Part shown: one piece after another, positions 24,762-36,800 of the stretch | Layout: every line of letters starts with the position of its first letter | Numbering within the stretch: the first letter of the stretch is position 1 | NCBI GenBank assembly: GCA_930367215.1 | Contig: OV884059.1 | Coordinates: forward strand, 155,990,511-156,054,510 | Length of the DNA stretch: 64,000 bases | DNA from: Pollenia angustigena | Lineage: Eukaryota > Arthropoda > Insecta > Diptera > Polleniidae | Direction of reading: 5' to 3' | The notes under the pieces: model-generated | What the model saw: the letters and a program-made list of their open reading frames with translations, nothing else | Told to the model about the DNA's origin: nothing | Databases searched by the model: none | Program-made: the position numbers and the translations under genes

Positions 24762-25031
24762 TTAAAATAAAATATCTGTCCTCTCTTCCCTACGCTTGAA
24801 ATTTTCCGAAAAAACCCCTACAAAAAGGCAAAATTCCCTACTGTTGGCATCACTGCTTCTGGCATCGCTGTTTGAGCATAATGAATAAAAAAAGCATGTC
24901 GGAACAGGGAGTTTGAAAAGAATTTGTAAACTTGACTTGAAGTTGAGAGCAGCGTTACCGTTGAAAAATTAAAAAAGGACCACAAAAATTGTCGTTTAAC
25001 TTGTTGAGCAGACAACTTTTTCGATACATAT

Positions 25032-25216
25032 TGACCGCATTTAGATCTTTGCAATTAACGCTGAGTTTTTTTCTTTTAAAGTAGTTTCTATGAAACTCTT
25101 TTCACATTTACATTTTTTCAACTTTTTCAACCCCGTTTTCTTCCCTATACCTCTTGATAACAAACAAAAAGTTGCATGCACAAGTTGCGGCGTTAATTGC
25201 ATAATGTAAATATGGA
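25032..25216. mobile_element. Miniature element with GCAATTAACGC ends, copy 2
   Basis: Diverged second copy of 20805-21026: TTGCAATTAACGCTGAG on the left, GGCGTTAATTGCATAATG on the right, with CTTTTTCAACCCCGTTTTC shared in the core. It lies just outside the hAT element. Confidence 0.7.
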
Positions 25217-26805
25217 ATAATTGTTATTAAATCTTTACTAGGAGTTTATTTTTATAAGACGAAAGTATAGACTTGCAAGATTTTACTTTAAGTCTGCTCG
25301 AAAGTTTGCTATAGCCCTATTTTGAGGCAAAGTTAATATACGATTATAAGCAACGAATTTATATTATTTTGTGTAAGCTTTTTCGTTAAATTTATTTTTA
25401 AAGTTTTCTACCTCAAACCAAAATTTTTTTGGGGTAGTTATTTTTTTTTAATACCTATGAGGCGAATAGAAACAAAGATAGTTATCGGCTTTTACACTGC
25501 TAAAATCATATCGTCGTAAAAGTGTAGCATGGAATGAATTTAAATGATAAAAAAACAGGTACTTTAAAGGGGTACCAAAAAGTATTAAAAGGCCTTAAAT
25601 AAGGGTCAAATTTACATTTTAGGGTCAAAAAAGTAACGTTGGTTGTCAGTCGTTTGGTGGTTGCAACTCGGTTGTTTTGTTAATTTTTTTTAATGCTAAA
25701 GGAATTTCTGGTTTGTTTGACTCTGTGGCTGTTTTGCTGCTGCTGGTGGTGATAATTTTTGCAATTTTTATTTTTTTCCAAAAGGGTTTATGTAGTGAAG
25801 GTATGCATTTGTTAGTATAATTAACAAATATGTATGTATGTACCTTTCTATGTACAATGTACATAGATTTATGAACATAATATTTTATCTCACACAATAT
25901 ACTTTAAATAAATAAAGGTTTGTATGTCTATTGAATAACAAGAATTTATAAACAAAATACATATTTACTTAATTTAAATTTTTTCATCATATCACAATTT
26001 GATTACATTTTTTGTTTGAGTTATTAAATAAACATCTCTTATTATGGAACATACATACATATGTACATACATATTTGTTTATTAATCGAATGTATTTTTA
26101 TTATACATATTTTTTGCGATTTATGTGGGATTGCGATAAATAAACAACTTCACTTTATATATATTTTATTTGGCTTAATTTAGATACCAAAAAAAATATT
26201 TGCCGACAATATTTGAATGCAAAAATTTGATACCTATTTCAACATTTTTCTCTTCCTCTTTCGGTATAAAAAATCACTCACTTTTCACATTTGTTTATTG
26301 AGTTTAATAATTTTTGTTGTCGAACATTTCCCGGTAATTTTTGCTGCGGTTTTTTTATTTTGTTGTTGTTGTGTATTTGTTGAATGTCACCACAGGCAAC
26401 GTTGTCTCGTACTACGTTTATTTTTGCTACTTTTTTGTACAATATTAAATACGGATGATTTGTTGAAATCGGTTGGAAAAAAATTAAATTGTAGTATGTA
26501 TAGATAATATTTAATCGTTGTTAGTATAAGATGGCTAGATTTTTTATTTAAAAAAACAATAAGAATAGAAACAAATGTAGTGTCAACTCCCGAATAATAA
26601 TGGCTTTTTCTTACAAAGTTCTCCGTTATTCCGTTTAATACCGCCCGAATGCTTATTGAAAACTAAAATATTTTGTATGTGTACTTTCCATCCATTCATA
26701 CACGTCGCAACACCAACCAGAGATGAATTGTTGGTTGTTGCTATGTGTGTGTGTGTGTGAGTTTTTGTGCATTTGCATTCAATTTTATTCGGAGTTTGAA
26801 AAGAA

Positions 26806-27089
26806 CAAGGTCTATCCAATAGGTCTGCTTAAGAAGCCAGATGTTTATTTGGTTTTTTCCTCAACGATATCAAGAGTTGTTTACATTTTCCTTATACGTG
26901 TATATTTTTGTTTACTTTTTTGGTTTTTTGCCACACATACATGCACACAAAACACATTTTTCCTTTTGTTTTGCCTATGTAGTAGTAAGATTTTGACAAC
27001 CGCGAGGAATTTTACACAAACAAAATGCCTGTTGTTTTTTGTATTGTTGTATTGTTGTAGTAGTAAGCAGACCTATTGGATAGGCCTTG
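26806..27089. mobile_element. hAT-like miniature element, exact 8-bp duplication GAAAAGAA
   Basis: TIRs CAAGGTCTATCCAATAGGTC and, from the right, CAAGGCCTATCCAATAGGTC enclose 284 bp. The duplication GAAAAGAA flanks it exactly (26798-26805, 27090-27097). Eight-base targets point to hAT, although the TIR does not start with CAG. It ends 22 bp before the next hAT element. Confidence 0.85.
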
Positions 27090-27355
27090 GAAAAGAAATT
27101 AAGCTTAGCAGCAGTGATGTCAGGTAAGGAAATTTATCCCCAAATAGAGGATTTTATTTTGAAAACGGGATAAAAAAATTGATTTGGGGGTTGAGGGTTT
27201 TGTTGGGAATTTTTTTCCATTTTGGGGATTTCTTACTATTTTTATTATTGTATTTTTATTTTTGTTATATTTTTTATAAGCAACAAAAACTTTCTTTGAT
27301 ATAAAAATTTATGACAAGTAAGTCTTTCATCAAGTAATGACATTTTTCTTATTCA

Positions 27356-27714
27356 GGGTGTGTGTGAAACGGTAGCAAAGTTCTATGGTGTAATGAAATT
27401 TGTTTGTGGTACATAGAAAATTTTCATATATGTGTGAAATTGTAACATTTTTGACAACGTAAAATTTTGACATATTTAAATACTTAAATCTTGTATAATC
27501 CTTTTTAATTTTTTTTGCCGCTGGTCCTGCTTCCATATTATTTTTTATTTTGTTTAAACAATTTTGATGAAAAAAAATAATTTTGTGGTTGTCAAAAATT
27601 TCTACACTAATGTCAAAATTTATACTAGCCCCTAGGGCTAGTGAAATTTTATTCACCTCAATAGTGTCAAAATTTTACTTCCATGAGTACTTTGCTACCG
27701 TTTCACACACACCC
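27356..27714. mobile_element. TIR element with GGGTGTGTGTGAAACGG ends, TCA duplication
   Basis: GGGTGTGTGTGAAACGGTAG is repeated inverted at 27695-27714, and TIR identity continues through CAAAGT. TCA flanks both sides (27353-27355, 27715-27717). The 108-codon reverse frame inside has no recognisable domain. A 3-bp target suits PIF/Harbinger or CACTA; the start GGGTG does not decide. Confidence 0.75.
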
Positions 27715-27789
27715 TCATTGTATTTAGTGAAAACGTAACAAAAATAATTGAAAAAGAAACAGGTTCATCCTAACTAGCGTTAATATCAA

Positions 27790-27915
27790 CTTGGGCAACA
27801 ATTTTGAAGAAGAAATAAATTCAATTGATTTAGTTTTTCTATTAAAATTAAAAAAGGCAACAATTTTGAAGAATAAATAAATTCAATTGATTTAGTTTTT
27901 CTATTAAAATTAAAA
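27790..27915. repeat. 63-bp direct tandem duplication
   Basis: Two almost identical copies of GGCAACAATTTTGAAGAA followed by AATAAATTCAATTGATTTAG lie head to tail inside the hAT-like element at 27112. Confidence 0.9.
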
Positions 27916-29019
27916 GAGTATGTTTTTCATAAGGCGTTTCCTTCCAAATCTAAATTGTTTAAGACATATAAACATTTTGCTCAAATATATGCTGTAACCC
28001 ATTAAGACAGCCCAATTTCAGCTTAATTTTAAACATAATTCAACCGGTTTAATTGAAGATTTAGCTAATAAGTAATGCTTGTGTTGAACGCTTTTTTCGA
28101 CACTGAACCTCATTAAAACAAATACATATTTAAAATGCAATACGAATTGCTAGAATCATAAGTATTCATTTTAAAGTAATCCTCTTGTTGTGACATGTTT
28201 AAACCATCCCCGGAAATGAAAAAGCTATTTAATTAAAAATGTACCAATACAGGGAGCTGAATGATAAATTTGACTTTGAACTTTTTGACTTTGTTAATCA
28301 ATTTTAGTTTATGTATAATTTTAATACCAAATGAAATAAAATGTGAAATACTAAATGCAATAAAAATTAAATATTTTATGACGAAATTTGGAGATGAAAA
28401 AATAAATTTACAATTTGGGGATAAAATATGAAAAGCACCTGACAGCCCTGCTTAACAAACACACACCAACATCTAACGTCACGGGAAACAAATCAACAAA
28501 ATTTGTCGGAGTGTGTTTGAAGACGAACAAATCGGTAAATGTAACATATAGCATGAGAGAGCAGAGAACTGGAATATTCCAGTCAGAGTTGCCGGAGTTG
28601 TTAATTAAATTAGACGGTTTTTTTTATATTAATAAATCAAAACAGGGTAGCATTTTTTGAGGCAAAATTCGTCAAAGAGTGGGTGTTGGTAAATAAGTGG
28701 GTGTGGCACCTCCATACAAAGACAATTTAGGTTTCTGTATATCTGGATAACGGCAATAGATAAAGTTCCAAAATTTGTTACAAATGGCTTGGTTATTAAT
28801 TGACAACAACTGTCAATTGTAGATGTGAATTCAGAATTCTGTATATCTGGTGAACCATGATACCAAAACTTTCCAAATTTGGTACAAATGACTGAATAGA
28901 CAACATCTGAAGAAAACATTTGAGGAAAATATCCTAAAAATCAAAATCGATTTCCATCGCATGCCTGAATATAAAAATATTTTGCTCAAAAATAATATAA
29001 ACGTGGAAAATGTTACATA

Positions 29020-29215
29020 GGGCCATGTCACAGAGTACAATTCCGTTCGGAATTGAAGAAAACATATTTGTTTGTTGATGGAAAGTGATAACTCCCATAC
29101 CGTTGATGAAAACAAAAATGGTTTCATTCCGAAACATTTTTTCGTCATTTTCTGAAGCACCAAAATACGGAATGAATTCCGTTTCCGAACGGAATTGTAC
29201 TCTGTGACATGGCTG
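29020..29215. mobile_element. Miniature TIR element, GGCCATGTCACAG ends, ATA duplication
   Basis: Second copy of the element at 17467-17695, 196 bp, with an internal 33-bp gap relative to it; flanked by ATA (29017-29019, 29216-29218). High identity between copies suggests fairly recent activity. Confidence 0.8.
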
Positions 29216-29372
29216 ATAGTCAGGTAATTTTCAAACTTTAAAGCTGTATATGCAGCTTTAAGATATACGTTTCTTGTTTTCACAAACAAATCATCACTAT
29301 TCACAAAATTAACAACTGGTATTCTATTTATTATCAATAAGCAACCTAATGATTATAAAAATGTAAAAAAAT

Positions 29373-29890
29373 AATTTCAAAAGATTTTGTTATTCGTGCT
29401 TAATTCCCAGTTTTTATTCTTGACAAAAACACTTGAAATTTATTGTTGATGGGATAAGCTATTCCTCTTATCACTTAATCATCAACATCACTTAATTGAC
29501 AACATATTTTGTAAGTTGTTGTGTTGCTTTTATTTTGTTTTTCTTGACCTACTTACAACTACAATTAATGTTGAGAGAATTTCAACTAATTGTAGTGGGG
29601 AATGTAAGATGAGATAAACCCTCTATTTTTTATTGTTGATGTGTTTTGTTTGAGCTTTGATATTGTTACAAGTAGAACTGTTGCTATAATTCTTAAACGT
29701 TTAACAGTTTTATTTGGTTTAATATCTTTAGTTTTTCTAAAATCTTTATGGATGAAGTTTCCTGATGATCTGGCCTAAGCAACCAGTGAAATGCATAGGA
29801 ATAGCTTATCCCATCAACAATAAATTTCAAGTGTTTTTGTCAAGAATAAAAACTGGGAATTAAGCACGATTAACAAAATCTTTTGAAATT
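29373..29890. mobile_element. Fold-back element, 94-bp arms, almost perfect
   Basis: 29373-29466 and 29797-29890 are reverse complements with about one mismatch (arms contain TTCCCAGTTTTTATTCTTGA). The loop contains GATGATCTGGCCTAAGCAAC, which reappears in reverse at about 44531-44555 with other shared blocks, so the interior belongs to a dispersed family. Confidence 0.85.
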
Positions 29891-29964
29891 AAAATTTTGT
29901 ATTCCCAAAAATTGAAATTACTTAATGTAAAAAAATTGTTAATTGTGTACAAACATAATTAAAT

Positions 29965-30985
29965 TAAAACAAGTAAGAGTGCTATATTCGGCTGTGCAGA
30001 ATCTTTAATACCCTCCACCTACATTAAGAATATTTCCGGCGGTGCTCTATATGGGATCTATATATTATTCTTATTAACGGTCGTCAGAATTAAAATTCGT
30101 CCCTGTTTAGAGCTGCTTACATATGTTAATTTATACATAAAAACATTAATTTAAACAAATATTTTCGAGAGGGGAATTTATATTTGATCCATGGTAACTT
30201 TTGGACCAGTTATCACAAAATTCTGTGGACTGTTTTCTGGTATTAAAAACCTAAATTTAAAGTGGGTTTCAGAAGGTCACTTAATATAAAACCTAAGTTA
30301 AATTATAGGTCGATTATTACAAAATTATCCATATCTGCTACGATTTTAGGCGTATTTAAAAAAAATTGTGACGAAACAAATTTTATTACAATAGAATCGT
30401 TTGATACGGTTTTAGGCTTACTAAACTGTTTTCCGAGAGAAGCCTTTATATCGGGCCTATGGTAAATTATGGACTAATCTTTACGAAATATAACAGTGTG
30501 ATTTCTGGTCTTATAAAACTGTGGCGTACCAAATTTTATGGCAGTAGCGTTTTTACTTCATATATTTTTATATATATGTATTATATTTCTTACTGTTTTA
30601 GGCTTGCTAGACCCTTTTCCGAGAGCTGTCTTTATGTGTGGTATATAGTAAATTATAGACCGGTCTTCACGAAATTTAACAGTGTGATTAAAGGCGTACT
30701 AGACTGTGCATTATAGCACAGTTTATTTTAGTTTTTGTAACAAAATTATAAATTTTTTAAGATGGTGGTTCTATATTTCTACTCATAACTCTCATCCTAC
30801 TGAACCTATTTTGCTAAATTTTAATCCCAAGCTGCTAAGGACCAGAAGAAAGAATGAATTTGACACCAGCATTGTTCTTTTCTTTTGAGATTTTTGAAAG
30901 TGAGCACATTTTTAACAGACGGACAGACATACATTACTAAATCCACTTAGAATTATTCAAGGAGCCAGAACATATATATATTCAA
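29965..30985 (+). mobile_element. Interspersed repeat family A, left and central part
   Basis: It starts AACAAGTAAGAGTGCTATAT with an ATACCCTCCACC block, then has degenerate copies of the 152-bp unit (AGGCTTACTAAACTGTTTTC at about 30415) and an ACGGACAGACATACATTACT block near 30920. It stops short of the terminal hairpin seen at 1079-1112. The open frames here are repeat by-products. Confidence 0.7.
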
Positions 30986-31287
30986 AAGATATTCTTAAGT
31001 ACTTATATATTAATTTACTTATACGTTCTTTAATTCCAATAGTTTTGCCTTTTGGTACTAAATACTTGAACACACCAACTGCAAATCTAAGATGTTTTTT
31101 TTTTTAATATTTTGTATGCCCATAGATAATGATGCATTCTTGTGTATGCTAGACCCTGGGTATATAAGTGTGCAAAACCGATAAACAACAAGCTGATATA
31201 AAACTTCATTATTTAAAAATAAATTTTTTTGTACAAACTAACTTAAAGTAAACACCATAATTTTCAAAAATAAAAAATTACCATTTA

Positions 31288-31739
31288 AGGCCAGTTTACA
31301 CGGTAATACAATGTATTACGACTACAAAATAATATGAAGTTCTCTACGTGTTTAAAAGAAAAAAATAAAAGTCTGTTGAGAGTATACTTTATGTTTACAC
31401 AGATGCTATAAGTAAAATCAAAAATAATAACAAAAAAGCAGATGGTTGCAGCTTTACAATTTTTACAAAAACAACATAAAAATTTCCTGAGTTGATTCTA
31501 GTCGTTTTTGTAATTGTATAAAAATGCTACCACCTTCAATATACTCCGTTAAAATGCACCTCTGGTGTGATGAAAATACATAAGTTTCTAAAATGGTTTA
31601 GAAAAAAACCATTTACCGACCGCTTGTCAGATTTTGTATTCGTATTCTCTCTTACTCAATGCATTTTGCTTTTACATGATATGATTTGTCTCATTCTTCA
31701 TTATGTCGTAATACAATGTATTACCGTGTAAACTGGCCT
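31288..31739. mobile_element. PIF/Harbinger-like miniature element, TTA duplication
   Basis: Perfect TIRs starting AGGCCAGTTTACACGGTAAT, extended by ACAATGTATTACGAC, enclose 452 bp. TTA flanks at 31285-31287 and 31740-31742. AGGCCAGTTTACACGG is a Harbinger-style end. It has no transposase. Near-identical arms over more than 35 bp point to a young insertion. Confidence 0.9.
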
Positions 31740-32298
31740 TTAAGAAAAAAATCATCAATTCATATTGTGGTCAAAAAATCATCAAATTATGATAAAATCA
31801 TCATTCTGGCAACGCTTCCTGGAAGAAGTGGTAATGAGGTGTTTATTGTACTCTGCTTTATCGCTAGGCACTGTATTACCGGTCATCATTAAGCCTTTAG
31901 CGACCTCTTTAGTTGTTTTTAAAAAATTAAATAAATATTTAGCAAATTCAAATATACATCCAAGTAATGGATTTAAGTTCGGTACAATTTTTCAGTTAAT
32001 TTGTTTTATTTACGTGCTAAATAAAGTCAGTATTTGACTTTAAAAATAAACCAGAATTTATAGTGAGATAAGCTAATCTTATAATATAATATAATTATTC
32101 TACCTTTAAAGCCCCAGTTAGCAGTTATGCACCCGTACAGTAAATATGTAAGAATAATCAATTTTCTACAGATTTATACGTTAGTTACATCTAACGGCTA
32201 ACTATAATCCTTCTAATTGCTGTACATACAACAAAATAAAGCAGCTAATTTGCAATGTTTCTGCCAGCTTACTAGGGCTTTATCCTCTTTCACGTTTT

Positions 32299-32480
32299 TA
32301 TAACTTCCACCACAATTAGTTGTGAAGAGGGTATACTAAGTTTGTCATTCCGTGTGATACTTTTTTATTATTCATCTCAGACCCCATAAAGTATATATAT
32401 ATTATGGCTCCTTGTGTAATTCTAAGTCGATTAAGCCATGTCCGTCTGTCTGGTCGTCTGTTGAAAACACGCTCACTTTC
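32299..32480 (-). mobile_element. Family A right end, reverse orientation
   Basis: TATAACTTCCACCACAATTA then GAGGGTATACTAAGTTTGTC, followed by the ATTCATCTCAGACCCC and CCATGTCCGTCTG blocks, are the reverse complement of 900-1112. It is a solo right-end fragment. Confidence 0.75.
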
Positions 32481-34560
32481 GAAAAATATTAACTACCTAT
32501 CAACTTCATTGTTATTGCCATAGACTTACTTTGCTTCACGTCAAAGAAAACATCATAATACGAAATAAAATTTGATATGGAGCACAAAACGACAGAATGT
32601 TAGTTAAGAAAAATTAATAAAACTTTGGATTTATTGCATATAAATTCATAAAAATTTATAGTTTTGTTAAAAACATACGTAGCAATCAATTAGGAGCGTT
32701 TAAAAAAAAATTCTGTGCAGTTTTTGAGAAAATTGATTGTTAATCTATTTTATCGTTTTTCTCAAAACCGACTTAGTGGTGTATAAGCTAAAACAAGAAT
32801 CACCTAACGATATGTATATTCGCGTAACTCGAAAAACGTTTAATTTATTGAATAAACTAAAGAACCGAAGCTCCAATATATTGTGTCACCTTCGAATATT
32901 ACAAACCCATTAGCGATATAATTGAACAGTTACATATATTGAAAGTGTAAAAGCCGTTTAAGGTACGTTTTTTCAGTATTAAAAAAATTATTTGAAATAG
33001 TTAATATATTTATGAATAAGAAAATAAATTAAAAATTTTATTTTTGTCAATATAAATTAATACTGGTTTTTATGTTTATATTTTAACTTTTGCAAAGTTA
33101 CATAATTCATACTTTTACAAACTTAGAACTTAGTTCTAAAAAAAGTTCAAAACAATAATGTTTAAAAATAAAGATTTTAATTCAGTGTTTTAAGATAAAG
33201 CAAATTTACTTTAAGAAATCATAAGAAATATTATAACTACAACAGCAACTACCAGTTGATTTTAATAGATCTTTAGTTTTTATCAAACTTGAAACAGTTT
33301 CTACATGTAAACGATTTCTTCCTTTGCTTTTAACATCATTTTGCATTCGAAAATGTGCGTTCAATTGATGCTCAGAAATGTGGTATTTAAATATATTCAG
33401 TTCTGAAATGCTTTATTTCTGAAAGATCCGCTAGAACACGGAATTGAGAATTGATATTATCATAGCTTTCTTTATCGTTTGTAAATAACATTAATAACAA
33501 CAGTATTATGCTATTGGTTTTTCCGGAAACAATATTTTCTGGATTGAAGCTGATTATGACTTTAAAGGTTTTATGTTCAAAACCAAATTTTGTTGTAAGA
33601 ACAAATATCCCATTCTGGAAAGCAAAATATGAATCCTGCATTCCACACTTTGCATTTCAATATTTACGTCGCTTATTATTTTTAAAATACAACAACATAA
33701 ATTTTGCAGCAAACACATGATAACCTAAGCCTGCTATCGAAATGATCACATCACCTTAAAAAAGCTAAAAGGATAAAAAAGTACTGAAAACAACGCGGGG
33801 GTACTGCGGTATTTTTAATATGAAAAAGTACTGAAAAAAGTACCAAAGTATTGAATTGTTCAACACTAATTTGTGTACTGTGTAATCGGAGTACTGAGTT
33901 TCTGAATGTAATTTTATGTACATTTGAGATGTTATTGATCTACAACTGTTTATTACTGCCCAAACTGAATTTCTATGAGTTTTTTGCTCATTTGTGGGAG
34001 CTCTATGTTATAACCTTAAAATCGAACTATACATTTATCGGTTTCAAAACGGCATATTTCTAACAACCTAAAATTAAAATACGTTCGAGGCAGTTACCAC
34101 AACTTGTGGGTTATTACTTACTAGACATGTATGTGCTTTATCGTTTCTAATTTTTTTTTATTTAAATATCATTCAAGTTTTCGCAATTTTATTTTAAATA
34201 ACTACATATTTGCTTTAATTAAGGTATACATATATAACTTCAAATGTTTTAACAATTTTGTCTACAAACTACAATAAATAATAAATATTACTTATAATTT
34301 TCATGAGATATTTAGACGGGCTTCGTTTCATTTCCAGGATGTGTGTAGCATATTGTCATTGAGGAACAATAATAATAATAATAATAATAATAATAAGAAT
34401 ACTACGAATAGGTACATAATACTTTGATAATATCGTCTCTCAATTACCAGAGATTAACTTTAAAATTTTTTTAATTATACAACTACTTTACTAAATATCG
34501 TTGTTATCGAAAATAGATTTTTGATTCGTTGTTGTTTAATTCAAAAGCTTAATATATATC
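32481..34560. other. AT-rich noncoding DNA, no gene seen
   Basis: No coding exon or complete TIR element was recognised. About 33780-33870 has GTACTGAAAAAAGTACC-type words of the kind found in hAT subterminal regions, but no ends were found. 34100-34560 may be the 3' untranslated region of the exon at 34600-34696; TTTATT near 34158 would give AATAAA on the minus strand. Confidence 0.4.
34368..34397. repeat. (AAT)n microsatellite
   Basis: About ten uninterrupted AAT units, read as (ATT)n on the minus strand, within the presumed 3' untranslated region of the exon at 34600. Confidence 0.95.
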
Positions 34561-34599
34561 GGTGTTCATTTAAATTTTGAAACGTTTCTGTTGAATATT

Positions 34600-34696
34600 T
34601 TAAGTACGACCAGGAGCACTGGGTACATATTTTTCAGAAGGCTGATATTGCCATTGGGCACAGATTTCATCTTGTTCGGTTTGATTGTAGCCAGCT
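34600..34696 (-). CDS. C-terminal coding exon of an unidentified gene
   Basis: On the minus strand, TTTAATTTACAG at 34697-34708 is a good splice acceptor. It opens a 97-base exon encoding 31 codons that end YVPSAPGRT before a TAA at 34600-34602. The peptide is rich in Gln, Glu and Tyr (for example ICAQWQYQPSEKY) and looks constrained, unlike the random low-complexity frames around it. The junction phase (one base completing a codon) does not match the donors of phospholipase exons 1 or 3, so it is probably a different gene, with the phospholipase gene upstream or within one of its introns. An alternative last exon of that gene through an internal donor cannot be excluded. I do not recognise the protein. 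Confidence 0.5.
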
Positions 34697-35017
34697 CTGT
34701 AAATTAAAGGAAATATTTGACTGCTTTGCAAAAATGTTAACAATTTCTAATTTTCAATAATTAGATATGCATAGATACATATGTACATATCTTTACATAA
34801 TATGTTTATATCAAGATTTTAAAAATGAATACGAATTTAATTTAAAAGTGATATTAAAAATTAAAAAACAACGAAATTAAGATTGTTTTTAGTTTTAAAA
34901 TTTATTTACAAAACTAAAATTAAAATACTGTAATAGAACTTAAAAGCTATCATTAAAACTAAAAGTTATGGCTATAATGACAAAATTATAACGGAAAAAT
35001 AGTAAATGAATAACTTA

Positions 35018-35134
35018 TGGCCAATTTCACAAATTTGTTATGTTTAAAATTCGGTTTTCATGTCAAATAAAATTATATGAAAAACTATATTTAAATATGA
35101 ATTGATATTTTAATAGAATTGGTGAAATTGGCCA
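35018..35134. mobile_element. Short MITE with GGCCAATTTCAC ends
   Basis: TGGCCAATTTCACAAATTTG at 35018 is answered by AGAATTGGTGAAATTGGCCA ending 35134. The 117-bp element has flanks TTA and ATA, possibly a worn 3-bp duplication. Likely PIF/Harbinger-like. Confidence 0.65.
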
Positions 35135-35231
35135 ATAAGGATTAAAACGCAAAAATAGCAAAAAAAAAAAAAAAAAAAAAGTAGTTTGACAACAACTACA
35201 AGATGTTTGTCTGTCTATTAAACCTTTTTAA

Positions 35232-35874
35232 CATGGGGGTTTCACCTGACAATTTTTTGTCATAATAAACGTCAAATCTTCTATCTATGCATATAAAAAT
35301 TAAAATGTTTGTATGTTTGTTTGTTGGCTTATAGACTCCTAAACTACTGAACCGATTTTCCTGAAATTTTTGCAGTAACATCACGTGAGCCCTGAAAATA
35401 AAATAGGCTTCTTATTTTTTCGATAGGGGCAGGGGAATTGGTACCCCCCATTGGATGCCAATATTAAATATCGCATATCTTAAGATCCGCTACAAACATT
35501 TTATTGAACTTTTGGTAGTAGAATCTTCTGAGCCCCAAAATTTAAATAAAATAGCAGCGGGGCAAGTGGTTTTCCCCATAAGACGCCAATGTTTAATATC
35601 GTATAGCTTAAGAACTGTTATAGTAAGAATGTTTAAACTTTGTAGAAGTCACTCTTATGGTATACTACACTTTTGAAAATAAAAATAAAGCGGGTAGGTG
35701 CAGGGGGCAAATACATCCCATAGGATGCATATCTCTCAACTGAAGAAGTCGTTAAAGCATTGTAGCGAAGCGCACCAAGTTAACCTAGTTTCATATAAAA
35801 AGAACGCTGACAAAAACATTAAAGTTTTTGTATATTAGACTTATGACAAAAAATTGTCAGGCGAAGACCCCATG
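35232..35874. mobile_element. TIR element with TAA duplication carrying a nested repeat
   Basis: CATGGGGGTTTCACCTGACA and, from the right, CATGGGGTCTTCGCCTGACA are followed by an identical ATTTTTTGTCATAA; TAA flanks at 35229-35231 and 35875-35877. Within it, about 35270-35795 is the TATAAAA...GTTTGTTTGT to GCGAAGCGCACC repeat also seen at 8068-8316, so the original element was only about 120 bp. The frame at 35455-35676 belongs to the inserted repeat. Confidence 0.8.
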
Positions 35875-36033
35875 TAATATTCACACAAACATTCTCCATA
35901 CTTTTTTCATATGTTTGTGTTACCGTATGTGAGGTTCATTTGGCCCTTAAGTTGTTTTAGTAAGATTTTCACAATAGGAATTAAATTGTCTTAATAAAAA
36001 TCTAGCATTCCTAAACTTATATCTAAATATGTA

Positions 36034-36717
36034 CAGTTCAACCTAGGTTTTTCGGGAATCTATTAACCAGCATGCTGCTTTTTTATTTTTACAACCTCTG
36101 TTATCCGTGATTTTTACCTTTATTATCCGTGATTTTTACCTTTATTATCCGTGCAACCCGTTCCACCACAGGTTTATTTAAGTTTGTCATTCTGTTTGTC
36201 ATTTCTACAATATTGATTAAAGACTCTAAAGTATATATATTCTGGGTCCTTATGACCGTCTGTATGTTGCAATGGGGTTTTCCAAGACTCTAAAAATGAT
36301 GGGGACTAGGTAATAATATATTTATGTCACATATTTTCAGTTAAAGTTTACTATTGAAATTTCGTCAGACCTCTAATTTTACCCATAAATATTTTGTTGT
36401 TGCTGTCTTTTCTGTTTATCTGGAAAACGACAAAAGCCAAAGCTTCCAAATTAGGAAAGAGCATCTTGGCTATCAATACACAACCTCTCTAAGCAATTGT
36501 GCAAACAATTTTTCACATTGATACATACAGTTCCTATCATGGTTTTACATTCACCTTTAAAAATGCAGTTATGTCAGTAAGGCCCTTTTTAAATGAGACC
36601 AACGATATGCAAATCGTAAACTTAAATTTTTGTTTTAATAAAAAATTATTCAATTTCTTGTAATATCTATTAACCTAAGTTCGGTTTCTTGCGATCCGAA
36701 TTATCGAGGTTCAACTG
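36034..36717. mobile_element. pogo-like element with TA target
   Basis: CAGTTCAACCTAGGTTTTTC and, from the right, CAGTTGAACCTCGATAATTC start the TIRs; TA flanks both sides (36032-36033, 36718-36719). CAGTTGAACC...ATAATTCGGA closely follows pogo/Tigger ends. Near the left end ATTATCCGTGATTTTTACCT is repeated in tandem, and at about 36170-36290 a fragment of family A is inserted. No transposase. It ends less than 100 bp from the phospholipase stop codon. Confidence 0.82.
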
Positions 36718-36800
36718 TAATATGTATATGACAATATGATGCCTGAATTAACGGACAAATTTAAATTAAAACTTCAGTCTTTTTTTTAAGCGAAACATTT

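Larger units (their letters stand above)
20488..24855. mobile_element. hAT element with CTTCTGGC target duplication, heavily nested
   Basis: The ends CAGTGATGCCAGGAG and (from the right) CAGTGATGCCAACAG are inverted, and an exact 8-bp duplication CTTCTGGC flanks them (20480-20487 and 24856-24863); 8-bp targets are the hAT hallmark. The element's own sequence survives at about 20488-21507 and 24528-24855, including CCCTACATTTGCC and CCCTACGCTTGAAATTTTCC blocks shared with the fragment at 15993-16276. No transposase is left. Everything between 21508 and 24527, plus 24599-24761 and 20805-21026, is later insertion. Confidence 0.85.
27112..28450. mobile_element. hAT-like element, CAGTGATGTCAGG ends
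   Basis: CAGTGATGTCAGGTAAGG and, from the right, CAGGGCTGTCAGGTGCTT are inverted and both lead into TTTATCCCC. Flanks CTTAGCAG and CTTAACAA (27104-27111, 28451-28458) agree at 6 of 8 bases, as expected for an aged 8-bp duplication. It lacks a transposase and contains the nested element 27356-27714 and the duplication at 27790-27915. The end sequence is similar to the element at 20488. Confidence 0.7.

Noticed and set aside
24818..25054. Minus-strand frame of 78 codons
   Set aside because: It runs across the hAT end, its target duplication and flanking DNA, so it cannot be an ancestral gene.
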